NCBI GenBank assembly: GCA_039933315.1
Contig: JBDTOI010000158.1
Coordinates: forward strand, 1 to 9,340
Length of the DNA: 9,340 nt
Direction: 5' to 3'
Origin: DASXRU01 sp039933315
GTDB taxonomy: Bacteria > Acidobacteriota > Blastocatellia > Pyrinomonadales > Pyrinomonadaceae
Numbering within the stretch: the first letter of the stretch is position 1; each line of letters begins with the position of its first letter. Positions 1 through 6,092 of this stretch are shown here, piece by piece. Made by a program: the position numbers and the translations under genes. The notes under the pieces were generated by a model, which had not been told where the DNA came from, did no database searches, and saw only the letters and a program-made list of their open reading frames with translations.

Positions 1-200
1 CAAATCACGAATGGTGGGCGCGCCTGGACAAGTCCGCCCTCCGTCATGCGGTGAAATGGGAATGGACCAAAGGGCACGACGGCCACGTGGTCCAGGAGGC
101 CACCGACCGGGCCGCTCGCCGCATCGCAGCATTAGGCAGAGTGGATAACCAAATCCTGGAAGAGGCAGTCGAAAAGATCGGCGTTGAAGAAATCTCCTGA
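1..200 (+). CDS. rnhA: Ribonuclease HI, C-terminal fragment (5' end outside window)
   Basis: The open frame enters from the left edge (first full codon at base 3) and stops at TGA 198-200, giving 65 visible residues. RNase HI cleaves the RNA strand of RNA/DNA hybrids in the cytoplasm. The fragment contains the family's C-terminal signature: WEWTKGHDGH aligns with E. coli WEWVKGHAGH, so the flexible catalytic-loop His (H124 equivalent) is present. QEATDRAARR aligns with NERCDELARA, keeping the last catalytic Asp (D134 equivalent). The Asn before that Glu (N130 in E. coli) is Gln here. About 18 residues follow the core (ending EKIGVEEIS), a short charged tail. The other catalytic acidic residues lie upstream and cannot be checked. 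No in-frame ATG is present in the visible part, as expected for a 3' fragment. The next gene starts 44-65 bases downstream on the same strand. Confidence 0.85.
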   Translation, partial: NHEWWARLDKSALRHAVKWEWTKGHDGHVVQEATDRAARRIAALGRVDNQILEEAVEKIGVEEIS

Positions 201-214
201 GTTCTTACTCCAAG

Positions 215-243
215 CTTGCAGCGAAACTCTTCCTGACTGCAAG
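215..243 (+). other. Small stem-loop between rnhA and the DUF2442 gene
   Basis: CTTGCAG (215-221) and CTGCAAG (237-243) are perfect 7-base inverted repeats with a 15-base loop, ending one base before the ATG at 245. There is no T-run after it, so it is a poor intrinsic terminator. It could mark the end of the rnhA transcript or be chance. Confidence 0.25.
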
Positions 244-244
244 T

Positions 245-580
245 ATGCTGAGATACTGGTTTCCAATGGTTCATCAAATTTATCGCGTTCGTTCGTTTGA
301 AATTGTCGGGCCTTACACATTGCATGTCAGGTTTGATGATGAAACGGATCAGATCATCGATTTCAAAAAAATACTCGCCGGCGAGCTGTATGGGCCCCAG
401 CGGAGCCTCTCCCTATTCAACCAGGTGGTTATAGATCCCGAAGTACATACTCTCGTTTGGCCGAACGGCGCAGACTTTGATCCCGCGACACTGCATGACT
501 GGCCGCAACAGGTTGAAGCGTTGGCCCTTCGCGCTCAAGGCTGGGAGGCGCAAGGTCTGATTCCCACTGGTGTCAGATGA
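245..580 (+). CDS. DUF2442 domain protein
   Basis: A small soluble protein of 111 residues, or 104 if translation begins at the second ATG (266). The DUF2442 pattern is clear: RVRSFEIVGPYTLHVRF, then FDDETDQIIDF, ELYGP, LFNQVVIDPEVHTLVWPNGA and the family-typical DFDPATLHDWP. The biochemical role of DUF2442 is unknown; in many bacteria such genes sit beside a DUF4160 gene as a two-gene cassette, and no such partner is seen here. Neither start has a good Shine-Dalgarno. The 266 start gives a protein beginning just before the conserved domain, as in typical members, and drops the atypical MLRYWFP, so 266 may be the true start. The 3' end overlaps the next gene by ATGA, suggesting translational coupling with the diiron protein. 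No signal peptide or membrane segment is visible. Confidence 0.85.
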   Translation: MLRYWFPMVHQIYRVRSFEIVGPYTLHVRFDDETDQIIDFKKILAGELYGPQRSLSLFNQVVIDPEVHTLVWPNGADFDPATLHDWPQQVEALALRAQGWEAQGLIPTGVR

Positions 581-1119
581 ATAATCTTGCATTAGAAGAC
601 CTAGGATCCATTCAAAGTAAAGCAAGCGCCAAAGTCGATTCGAGGCTTGCGCTCATCGCCATCCTACAAAATGCCTTCTCAGGCGAACTGGCGGCTGCCT
701 ATGCCTATCGCGGCCACTGGAAATCTCTGGGCGATGCTGCTGAGCGGGAGAAAATCAGAAGTATAGAGAATGACGAGTGGGTACATCGCGCAAATGTGAA
801 GGCGATGCTGTCCGAGTTGGACGCTGCACCACGGCGTATGCGCGAAGTCAGGGCCTGGACGATCGGCCGCGTTCTCGGTGTTGGCTGTCACATGATCGGT
901 TGGTTTCTGCCGATGTATTTCGCCGGGCGACTGGAAAGCCGGAACATCGTTGAGTATGAAGATGCCGCCCAGCACGCGCGCATCCTGGGCCACGCAAAAT
1001 ACCTGGCCGAGCTGGAGGTCATGGCCGAAGTGGAACGCGACCACGAAGCCTTCTTTCTCAGCATGGTCACAGGCCATAGCCTGCTGCCGCTGGCACGGTC
1101 CCTTTTTAAGTGGGGCTAG
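577..1119 (+). CDS. COQ7/ferritin-like diiron four-helix protein
   Basis: A 180-residue protein with the carboxylate-diiron layout of the COQ7 (demethoxyubiquinone hydroxylase) branch of the ferritin-like superfamily. Candidate ligands are Glu37 in GELAAAYAYRG (helix 1), Glu67 and His70 in ENDEWVH (ExxH, helix 2), Glu120 or Glu126/Glu128 (helix 3), and Glu153 with His156 in EVERDHEAFF (ExxH, helix 4). Between helices 2 and 3 lies PRRMREVRAWTIGRVLG, followed by a hydrophobic stretch (about 99-117) that could be a membrane-associating surface, as in COQ7. The start ATG at 577 overlaps the TGA of the DUF2442 gene (ATGA), with no separate Shine-Dalgarno, implying coupled translation. COQ7 enzymes hydroxylate a ubiquinone precursor. 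Acidobacteriota generally use menaquinone, so if the host assignment is right that substrate is unlikely, and the protein may be another diiron oxidase or stress-related ferritin-like protein. The fold and metal site are well supported; the reaction is not known. Confidence 0.8.
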   Translation: MNNLALEDLGSIQSKASAKVDSRLALIAILQNAFSGELAAAYAYRGHWKSLGDAAEREKIRSIENDEWVHRANVKAMLSELDAAPRRMREVRAWTIGRVLGVGCHMIGWFLPMYFAGRLESRNIVEYEDAAQHARILGHAKYLAELEVMAEVERDHEAFFLSMVTGHSLLPLARSLFKWG

Positions 1120-1149
1120 TCCGGTTGTCGAAACAGCCAAGAGAATTTA

Positions 1150-1247
1150 GCCACAGATATACACGGATAAACGCGGATCAGAAATAAAGCTTAGCTAACT
1201 TTTGGAAGGGCTTTTCAGATCCGTGAATATCCGCCTTAATCTGTGGC
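1150..1247. repeat. Hairpin element, GGAT-phased family, copy 1
   Basis: A ~98-bp imperfect inverted repeat. The left arm begins GCCACAGATATACACGGATA (1150-1169) and runs on to about 1184. The right arm (about 1212-1247) read on the other strand begins GCCACAGATTAAGGCGGATA. The GGAT units within an arm are spaced about 10 bases apart. It lies between the diiron gene stop and the next promoter. The same family recurs at 1452-1550. It has no T-run, so it is not a classical intrinsic terminator, and it encodes no protein. Confidence 0.8.
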
Positions 1248-1285
1248 TGCCATTTGCTTGATTCGCTTTCGGTTGTCTCTCCCTC

Positions 1286-1291
1286 TATAAT
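1286..1291 (+). promoter_or_regulatory. Candidate -10 box (TATAAT) upstream of the Ycf48-repeat gene
   Basis: An exact TATAAT stands in the gap between hairpin copy 1 and the next gene. No convincing -35 is found at 16-18 bases; TTGATT at 1258-1263 is spaced 22 bases away, which is too far for a normal sigma70 promoter. Transcription from here would begin near 1298, giving a leader of about 30 bases to ATG 1331 or about 170 bases, including half of hairpin copy 2, to ATG 1469. Confidence 0.4.
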
Positions 1292-1451
1292 CCAGTCTCC
1301 CAGAAACTCGGCTGATCTGCGGTAGTACTCATGATTTTCCGTACCTCTACGCCCAACCATGCCCAAACGCCCGCTCGCCTCAACGAGGTGGCGCAGGGTA
1401 GACCCAGGTATCCAAGGCTGGCGGGTCTTCGTTTCTCTTGGCGTAATTCCA

Positions 1452-1550
1452 GCCGCGGATTAACGCGGATGTTCGCGGATCAAAAAAAGTCAGGGCTTAA
1501 ACGTTTATCGTTTTGTTCTGATCCGCGTTTCATCCGCGTCAATCTGCGGC
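1452..1550. repeat. Hairpin element, GGAT-phased family, copy 2, overlapping a gene start
   Basis: The left arm (1452-1482) begins GCCGCGGATTAACGCGGATG. The right arm (1519-1550), reverse-complemented, begins GCCGCAGATTGACGCGGATG, so the arms match almost throughout around a ~36-base A/T-rich loop. CGGAT recurs at 1456, 1466 and 1476, an exact 10-base phase. It is the same family as 1150-1247. The ATG at 1469 lies inside the left arm, and the open frame of the Ycf48-repeat protein continues through the whole element. Confidence 0.85.
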
Positions 1551-3484
1551 CCACTCTCTTTCTGCTGCTCGCCACGTTCTCAACCGTCGCCACCGCACAG
1601 TCCCCTGCCCGCGCCTGGCAATGGCAGAATCCTCTGCCGCAAGGGAACGCCATCAATGCAATCCGCTTCGCGCCCGACAAAAAGCACGGGTGGGCCATCG
1701 GTTCTGATGGCGCCATTTTGCGAACGCGAAACGGCGGCTTCGAATGGGAAGCGCAAACCTCTCCTGTTCTCACCACGCTCAATGGCCTTTATGTCAAAAA
1801 CAAGGATCGCGCTGTTGTGGTCGGTGCCCGCGGTCTAATCCTGTTGACAACAAACGGCGGCGAAAAGTGGCTGGGTAAGCCCTCCGGCACTAAAGATCAT
1901 CTTTACGGCGTGACCTTTGCGCCCGAGGAGAATTCTCATGGGTGGGCGGTGGGGAGTTATGGACGCGTGCTGGCTACCACTGATGGCGGCCTGACCTGGC
2001 ATGCGCAAACCATTCCTCTGCGATCGCATCTCTTTTGTGTTTCCTTTGTCGATAAAGACAGGGGCGCAGCAGTTGGTGATCGCGGCGCCCTGATCGTGAC
2101 CCAGGACGGCGGCGCGAATTGGGAAAAGAAGTCAGGCTTCGGCGAGCAACCGCTCACCAGCGTCACCTTTCTTTCAAAGGACAAGGCGATTGCCGTCGGT
2201 TATGGCGGACGTATCCTGCGCACTGAGGACGGCGGCATCCACTGGCGCAGCATCGATTCGCTGGTGGGAACTGATCTTCTTTCGGTTTCGTTCACGGACG
2301 AAAATCACGGCTGGGCCGCGGGCGATAACGGGGTGGTGTTGACTACGGGCGATGGCGGAAATCTTTGGTTGCCGATTAATGTGCGGACTGCGCCGCGTTT
2401 GGTGACGGTCTATTTCGCGGATGAAAACACCGGCTGGGCCGGGGGCGGCGATGGCCTGGTAGTGCGCACCGACGATGGCGGGTTGGGATGGCGGCGATTG
2501 ACCGAAGGCGGCCGCGATGATCTGACCGACATTTTTTTCCTTGATGGCTCGCGTGGCTGGGCGGTCGGGGCTCGGGGTCGCATTCTCGCCACCAGCTCCG
2601 GCGGTGAACGCTGGACGGTACGGCCTTCCGGAGTTACCGCGCGCCTTAACGCCATCACTTTTATCAACCCGAAGATCGGCTGGGCGGTGGGCGAGAAGGG
2701 CACCATTCTTAGTTCAACTGATGGCGGCATTATCTGGACGCCGCAAACCAACGATCAGCGCGAAGAGTTACTGGGCGTGCACTTCGTTTCGCCTAATCAT
2801 GGCTGGGTTGTCGGGGCCCGCGGCACAATCCTGCGCACGCAGGACGGCGGCGTCAGTTGGCGTTTTCAGCACGCGAACACCGTTTCGTGGCTGGAGGACA
2901 TTCGCTTTACCGATCCTCAGCATGGCGTGGCAGTGGGTTCCCACGGCACCATCCTGCGTACTGAAGACGGCGGTGAACACTGGCGACAGATTCCCCTCCG
3001 CCTCAAAGAATGGCTCTATGATGTGGACTTCGCCGACAGCCAGCGCGGCTACATCGTGGGGGAGAAAGGCATCATCCTGCGGACTGATGATGGCGGCGAA
3101 ACCTGGAAGGACCAGGAGAGCGGCATAAATACGAATCTGTTTGCCGTGGCGATTGCCAGTCGCGACGAAGCTCTGATAGCCGGTGATCAGGGACGAGTGC
3201 TGATGACGAGGGATGCCGGCGCGACCTGGGAGGTACAGCCAACGATCACCAGCACCACGTTGTTTGCTATCGCCTATCGCGGCGAGGCCGCGACCTGGGT
3301 CGCGGGACGGGGCGGCGCTATTCTGAGGCGAACCGGCTCCGTGGCCACTGTAAAAATCCGCCCGCCAAAGATTCCGCCGATTCTAAAACGGGAACCAAAG
3401 TTGAAGCCGGCCAACGTACCAACTTTGATAGTGGACGACGGAGACATTCCCAAAGCAATCCCCCGGAAGCCCGCCCGCCCCTAG
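1469..3484 (+). CDS. Secreted Ycf48-type beta-propeller repeat protein (about 14 repeats)
   Basis: 671 residues from ATG 1469. The frame is open from ATG 1331 (717 residues), but that would put 73 residues before the signal-peptide core. From 1469 the n-region is 27 residues, the hydrophobic core is about TLFLLLATFSTVA and cleavage is likely at VATA|Q (residue 43/44). Neither start has a strong Shine-Dalgarno. The mature part is a run of repeats of the form GWAVGxxGxILRTxDGGxxW. The (D/N/S)GG or DAG motif occurs 13 times, at residues 88, 129, 172, 213, 254, 295, 336, 377, 418, 459, 500, 541 and 582, followed by a fourteenth degenerate unit (VAGRGGAILRRTG) without the motif. This is the Ycf48/HCF136 and BNR-like repeat. 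Ycf48 itself is a seven-bladed propeller aiding photosystem II assembly; here there are enough blades for two propellers. A Pro/Lys-rich tail follows. There is no enzyme motif; the likely role is extracytoplasmic binding or scaffolding, with partner unknown. The 3' end converges on the - strand peptidase gene. Confidence 0.88.
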   Translation: MFADQKKSGLKRLSFCSDPRFIRVNLRPTLFLLLATFSTVATAQSPARAWQWQNPLPQGNAINAIRFAPDKKHGWAIGSDGAILRTRNGGFEWEAQTSPVLTTLNGLYVKNKDRAVVVGARGLILLTTNGGEKWLGKPSGTKDHLYGVTFAPEENSHGWAVGSYGRVLATTDGGLTWHAQTIPLRSHLFCVSFVDKDRGAAVGDRGALIVTQDGGANWEKKSGFGEQPLTSVTFLSKDKAIAVGYGGRILRTEDGGIHWRSIDSLVGTDLLSVSFTDENHGWAAGDNGVVLTTGDGGNLWLPINVRTAPRLVTVYFADENTGWAGGGDGLVVRTDDGGLGWRRLTEGGRDDLTDIFFLDGSRGWAVGARGRILATSSGGERWTVRPSGVTARLNAITFINPKIGWAVGEKGTILSSTDGGIIWTPQTNDQREELLGVHFVSPNHGWVVGARGTILRTQDGGVSWRFQHANTVSWLEDIRFTDPQHGVAVGSHGTILRTEDGGEHWRQIPLRLKEWLYDVDFADSQRGYIVGEKGIILRTDDGGETWKDQESGINTNLFAVAIASRDEALIAGDQGRVLMTRDAGATWEVQPTITSTTLFAIAYRGEAATWVAGRGGAILRRTGSVATVKIRPPKIPPILKREPKLKPANVPTLIVDDGDIPKAIPRKPARP

Positions 3485-3487
3485 TGG

Positions 3488-3505
3488 CACAGACTTCAGT
3501 CTGTG
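3488..3505. repeat. Perfect small palindrome after the Ycf48-repeat gene
   Basis: CACAGACT (3488-3495) and AGTCTGTG (3498-3505) form an 8-bp stem with a two-base centre, beginning three bases after the TAG stop. It could act as a transcript 3' end for the + strand gene, but no T-run follows. It is the first of four palindromes packed into this convergent gap. Confidence 0.6.
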
Positions 3506-3556
3506 ATTCAACCTTGAGCCCCTATCAGTTTCAGGAACGGGCGTGATGCTTTGCCC

Positions 3557-3620
3557 CAACCCCCACGGCGTGTGTCCAACTCGGTTCAAGTTTGAGATGG
3601 ACACAACCCCGTTGGGGTTG
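3557..3620. repeat. Long imperfect hairpin in the convergent gap
   Basis: The left arm 3557-3578 (starts CAACCCCCACGG, ends TGTGTCCA) pairs with the right arm 3598-3620 (starts TGGACACA, ends CGTTGGGGTTG) around a 19-base loop. The inner 8 bases are perfect and the outer part has a few mismatches. The right arm also contains the self-palindrome CAACCCCGTTGGGGTTG (3604-3620). Confidence 0.7.
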
Positions 3621-3643
3621 AGATTTGTAATTTGAAACGTGTA

Positions 3644-3697
3644 CCCAGGGTAGCCGAAGCGGCAACCCTGGGCTGGAGGTCATAACCGCTTTGCGGT
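3644..3697. repeat. Two adjacent hairpins at the 3' side of the gluzincin gene
   Basis: CCCAGGGTAGCCG (3644-3656) pairs with CGGCAACCCTGGG (3660-3672) at 12 of 13 positions around a three-base loop. Immediately after, ACCGC (3685-3689) pairs with GCGGT (3693-3697) around TTT. On the - strand these lie just downstream of the gluzincin stop and may shape its transcript end, but neither is followed by a T-run on that strand, so intrinsic termination is not clearly supported. Confidence 0.65.
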
Positions 3698-3704
3698 ATT
3701 AGAT

Positions 3705-5645
3705 CTATTTTAGTTTGAAGTCTTTCGGCACGAACTCCAGCGCCACCATTTCGCCCCCACTCCTGGCCGGGTCCTTCGCCGGGCGGTAGGTGACAATCAC
3801 GCTGTTCTCAACTTTTCGCGGGCCACAATTGATCTCGCCGCTAATGTCCGGGCTGTAGGTGGTGATGTCTATGCCGCTAAAATCGCGCGCGGATAGCTTC
3901 AGAAGCTTCTCGCCTTCTCGCACCGTGATTATGATTTCCCGGGCGCTGCAATCAATACGCACCAGAATCGCCTGCAATCTTTTCTCGCCCTCGTGCGGCA
4001 CTCGTAGCGCCTCTCGCAGGTATGACGAAGGATCACTTGACTCAGTAATCTGCTCCATCGTGACCGTGACCGTCCCGGGACCGCTCTGTGGTATGAGCAC
4101 GGGGTCAGTATTTATTCCGGAAGGAGCCATCCGCGCCTCGAAGCTTGTCACCTGATCCAGCAACGACTTCGCGTGCTGGCGCATTTCCGACTTGTTACCC
4201 TCGCGCGCGATGGGCTCAAGAATCAGCCGCGCCGCCTTGAAATCCTGTTTGCGCAAGTAGAGTTGGGCCAGCGTGAAAGAGTATTCCTCTTTGCCGGGTG
4301 CCAGCACCAGGGCCTGCTTAATCAAGCTAACGGATTCATCAACCGAATCGCCCACGATCATGTTTACGAAAGCCAGCAGGCTGTATGACTCGGGAAAGGT
4401 GGGCTCCAGTTCAATGGCTTTGCGCAGTGACGCGCGCATCAAGGTCACTGTTTCGGACTTATAACCCCTTATATAATTGTTTGAGTCCATGCCCTCGCGG
4501 CTTAACGCCAGCGCGTAGTTATATTGGGCCAGGTAGTTTTTGGGGTCGGCGGCTACCGCCCGCTGCAGGAAAGTGCGCGCCTCCTCGAAGCGCCCCTGGT
4601 ATACGTGCAGCATGCCCATACTGGTGTTCGCCATAGGTTGATCGGGGTCGAGCGCCAGCGCCTTTTTCAGGTAAGTCTCCGCATCGGCGCGGCGACTGTG
4701 CAGCAGCAAATCGCCGAGGTAAGCCTGCGCCTCCGCTTCACTAAGCCGGCCACTCTGCATCTCAGTATCCAGCTCCAGCTTTCTCTTGAAGTGGCCGTTC
4801 ATCACCGGATAACTATCGCGCTGCACATATGCCCGCAGCTCCTTTTCCATCTGCTCGAACGTGGACTCAAAAGCTTTCCGAAAGGCTTCCTCCACCGGCA
4901 CATTCTGTCCCAGGAGGGCCAGGAAAGTCCCCAGTTGCGGCTTGCGGCGTTCGCCGTTGGCCAGCACCAGGTAGTGCATCAAGGCCCAGGACTGAGCATA
5001 GAAAATGCTCTGCTTATCGCGCTCGTTGTAATAGGGGGAATCCTGATCTACGGCGAACAATGTTCGCAGCGGCAGAATTTTTTTCTCGCGCAGCAGATAC
5101 ACATGGCTGGCAATAGGTTTGCCCACGGTCACCTTCTGATCGTCGGTTATGAAAAATGAGCTGTAGTAGTCAGCCAGACCTTCGTTGAACCAGGTGGGCG
5201 CATTCTTGAAAGTGTTGTTGACCAACAAGTGCACGTACTCGTGGTAAATAACGGTAAACGGATCCTGCTCGCCGCGGTCTTCGGCAGTAAGGGCGATGTA
5301 GTTCACGTCCGCACCTGATTGAAAGTAGCCGGCAGTTGTCGCATTCGGCTTGAAGGGGCGGAAAGAGCTATCGTTCTTAAAAACTACGACCGTGGTTGGG
5401 ACCGGCGAATTGAAATTCACTCCCTGCAGGACCTTCGAGAAAACCTCGCGGAATTGCTCCAGCCGGGTGGCGACTCGGCGAACTTCTTTCTCGCCGCAAT
5501 TGCCCAGCAGGAAGAAGTTTTTGGATCGCACACTTACCCACTCGTCTTTAGCCTGCGCCGCAGAAGCGCCGGCGTGGATAAGAAGCAACAGAGATACGAT
5601 AAGCGCGAGAGGATAGGCCGATTGCTTAATGCGTTGATAAATCAT
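3705..5645 (-). CDS. Secreted peptidase-MA-like gluzincin with TPR repeats
   Basis: 646 residues. Residues 1-32 form a Sec signal peptide (MIYQRIKQ, core YPLALIVSLLLLIHAGA, cleavage near ASA|A or AQA|K). The peptidase domain has the zinc motif HEYVH (His135, Glu136, His139) and the downstream third ligand Glu155 in WFNEGLADYY, the gluzincin arrangement of the peptidase MA-like group. Residues about 300-500 form TPR helices (for example AYLGDLLLHSRRADAETYLK and KALALDPDQPMAN). Residues about 555-646 are a beta-rich C-terminal domain with two Cys (Cys566 in RIDCSARE, Cys607 in INCGPRKV), a type I associate with secreted acidobacterial TPR proteins. The predicted location is periplasm or outside the cell; the substrate is unknown. 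A promoter lies at 5737-5766, leaving a leader of about 85 bases. The Shine-Dalgarno is weak (GGGA, 9 bases before ATG). Catalytic residues are intact; the family call is firm, the function inferred. Confidence 0.88.
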   Translation of the reverse strand: MIYQRIKQSAYPLALIVSLLLLIHAGASAAQAKDEWVSVRSKNFFLLGNCGEKEVRRVATRLEQFREVFSKVLQGVNFNSPVPTTVVVFKNDSSFRPFKPNATTAGYFQSGADVNYIALTAEDRGEQDPFTVIYHEYVHLLVNNTFKNAPTWFNEGLADYYSSFFITDDQKVTVGKPIASHVYLLREKKILPLRTLFAVDQDSPYYNERDKQSIFYAQSWALMHYLVLANGERRKPQLGTFLALLGQNVPVEEAFRKAFESTFEQMEKELRAYVQRDSYPVMNGHFKRKLELDTEMQSGRLSEAEAQAYLGDLLLHSRRADAETYLKKALALDPDQPMANTSMGMLHVYQGRFEEARTFLQRAVAADPKNYLAQYNYALALSREGMDSNNYIRGYKSETVTLMRASLRKAIELEPTFPESYSLLAFVNMIVGDSVDESVSLIKQALVLAPGKEEYSFTLAQLYLRKQDFKAARLILEPIAREGNKSEMRQHAKSLLDQVTSFEARMAPSGINTDPVLIPQSGPGTVTVTMEQITESSDPSSYLREALRVPHEGEKRLQAILVRIDCSAREIIITVREGEKLLKLSARDFSGIDITTYSPDISGEINCGPRKVENSVIVTYRPAKDPARSGGEMVALEFVPKDFKLK

Positions 5646-5736
5646 GAGAGTGTTTCCCGGGGTGAAGGATGCCCGTCACGCGAGGACAAACATCCGGATT
5701 AAGGAAACGGCGTTGCTGGGAGAGTCAACGACCCCG

Positions 5737-5766
5737 ACTATAAAGAATTGCAAATTCAGACGTCAA
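5737..5766 (-). promoter_or_regulatory. Sigma70-type promoter of the gluzincin gene
   Basis: Read on the - strand, TTGACG (5766-5761) and TATAGT (5742-5737) are separated by 18 bases; each box matches consensus at 5 of 6 positions. The predicted start of transcription is near 5730, about 85 bases upstream of the ATG at 5645. It lies about 20 bases downstream (on the - strand) of the G-rich repeat element. Confidence 0.6.
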
Positions 5767-5785
5767 CTAAATTGGGCTCGCGTGT

Positions 5786-5930
5786 TCCCCTCCCCCTGGG
5801 AGGGGTTAGGGGAGGGACGAAGTTAGGGCAACACAAAACAAAATACTCGGGCGCGGGCTTAAGCCCGCGCTCTGCGTTTGGGGTGGGTGCCTTACAAGCC
5901 CTCCCCTAACCCCTCCCAAGGGGAGGGGGA
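5786..5930. repeat. TIR-like element with G-quadruplex-type arms and a central palindrome
   Basis: A 145-bp unit bounded by inverted arms. The left arm 5786-5816 contains TGGGAGGGGTTAGGGGAGGG (5797-5816); its exact reverse complement lies at 5899-5918, and similarity continues outward to 5930. Each arm also folds back on itself (CCCCTCCCCCT with AGGGG, and CCCTCCC with GGGGAGGGG). At its centre sits a perfect 20-bp palindrome. It has no coding capacity. It fits a non-autonomous mobile or structured repeat; no target-site duplication was recognised. Confidence 0.75.
5851..5870. repeat. Perfect 20-bp palindrome at the element centre
   Basis: GCGCGGGCTTAAGCCCGCGC is its own reverse complement with no unpaired centre. 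It lies between the two G-rich arms, 34 bases from the left arm and 28 from the right. It could be a protein-binding site or a cruciform-forming core. Confidence 0.85.
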
Positions 5931-6022
5931 TATTTGTAACTCGATCGCTTATTCTCCTCTCTGAAGTCCTCATTTAGCCCCTCTTCCTGCTGCAGGTATT
6001 TCATAGAAGCCCGTTTATCAAC

Positions 6023-6068
6023 AAAAGGGCGCAGCGCGTAACTTCAACTTGAAGTCATCGCTGCGCCC
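6023..6068 (-). terminator. Intrinsic terminator of the S9 peptidase gene
   Basis: On the - strand GGGCGCAGCG (6068-6059) pairs perfectly with CGCTGCGCCC (6036-6027) and is followed directly by TTTT (6026-6023) and GTTGAT. A nested stem (ACTTC with GAAGT, 6041-6055) sits inside the loop. It begins about 25 bases past the TAA stop at 6093-6095, a standard rho-independent layout. Confidence 0.8.
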
Positions 6069-6092
6069 AGACCCTACGGCCATTAAGTTTGC

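Noticed and set aside
679..1140. 153-codon open frame on the - strand opposite the diiron protein gene
   Set aside because: It mirrors a well-supported gene with clear family motifs, and its translation shows no recognisable domain.
1331..1468. 46 extra codons upstream of ATG 1469 in the Ycf48-repeat frame
   Set aside because: They would put 73 residues before the signal-peptide core. ATG 1331 remains possible because of a nearby TATAAT and a weak GGTAG, but is less likely.
2541..3128. 195-codon second frame within the Ycf48-repeat gene
   Set aside because: The 123-bp repeat unit is a multiple of three, so a stop-free alternate frame is copied in every repeat; it is a by-product of the repeats.
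1722..3220. Regular 123-bp spaced motifs considered as a CRISPR array or DNA satellite
   Set aside because: The periodicity is protein-level (41-residue blades) in a continuous frame, with no 25-40 base identical repeats and variable spacers.
4524..5159. 211-codon open frame on the + strand inside the gluzincin gene
   Set aside because: Antisense to conserved TPR coding sequence; the translation has no recognisable family.
5644..5826. 60-codon + strand open frame in the 5646-6092 gap
   Set aside because: It starts in the gluzincin leader, crosses its promoter and ends in the repeat element, with no ribosome-binding site or recognisable domain.
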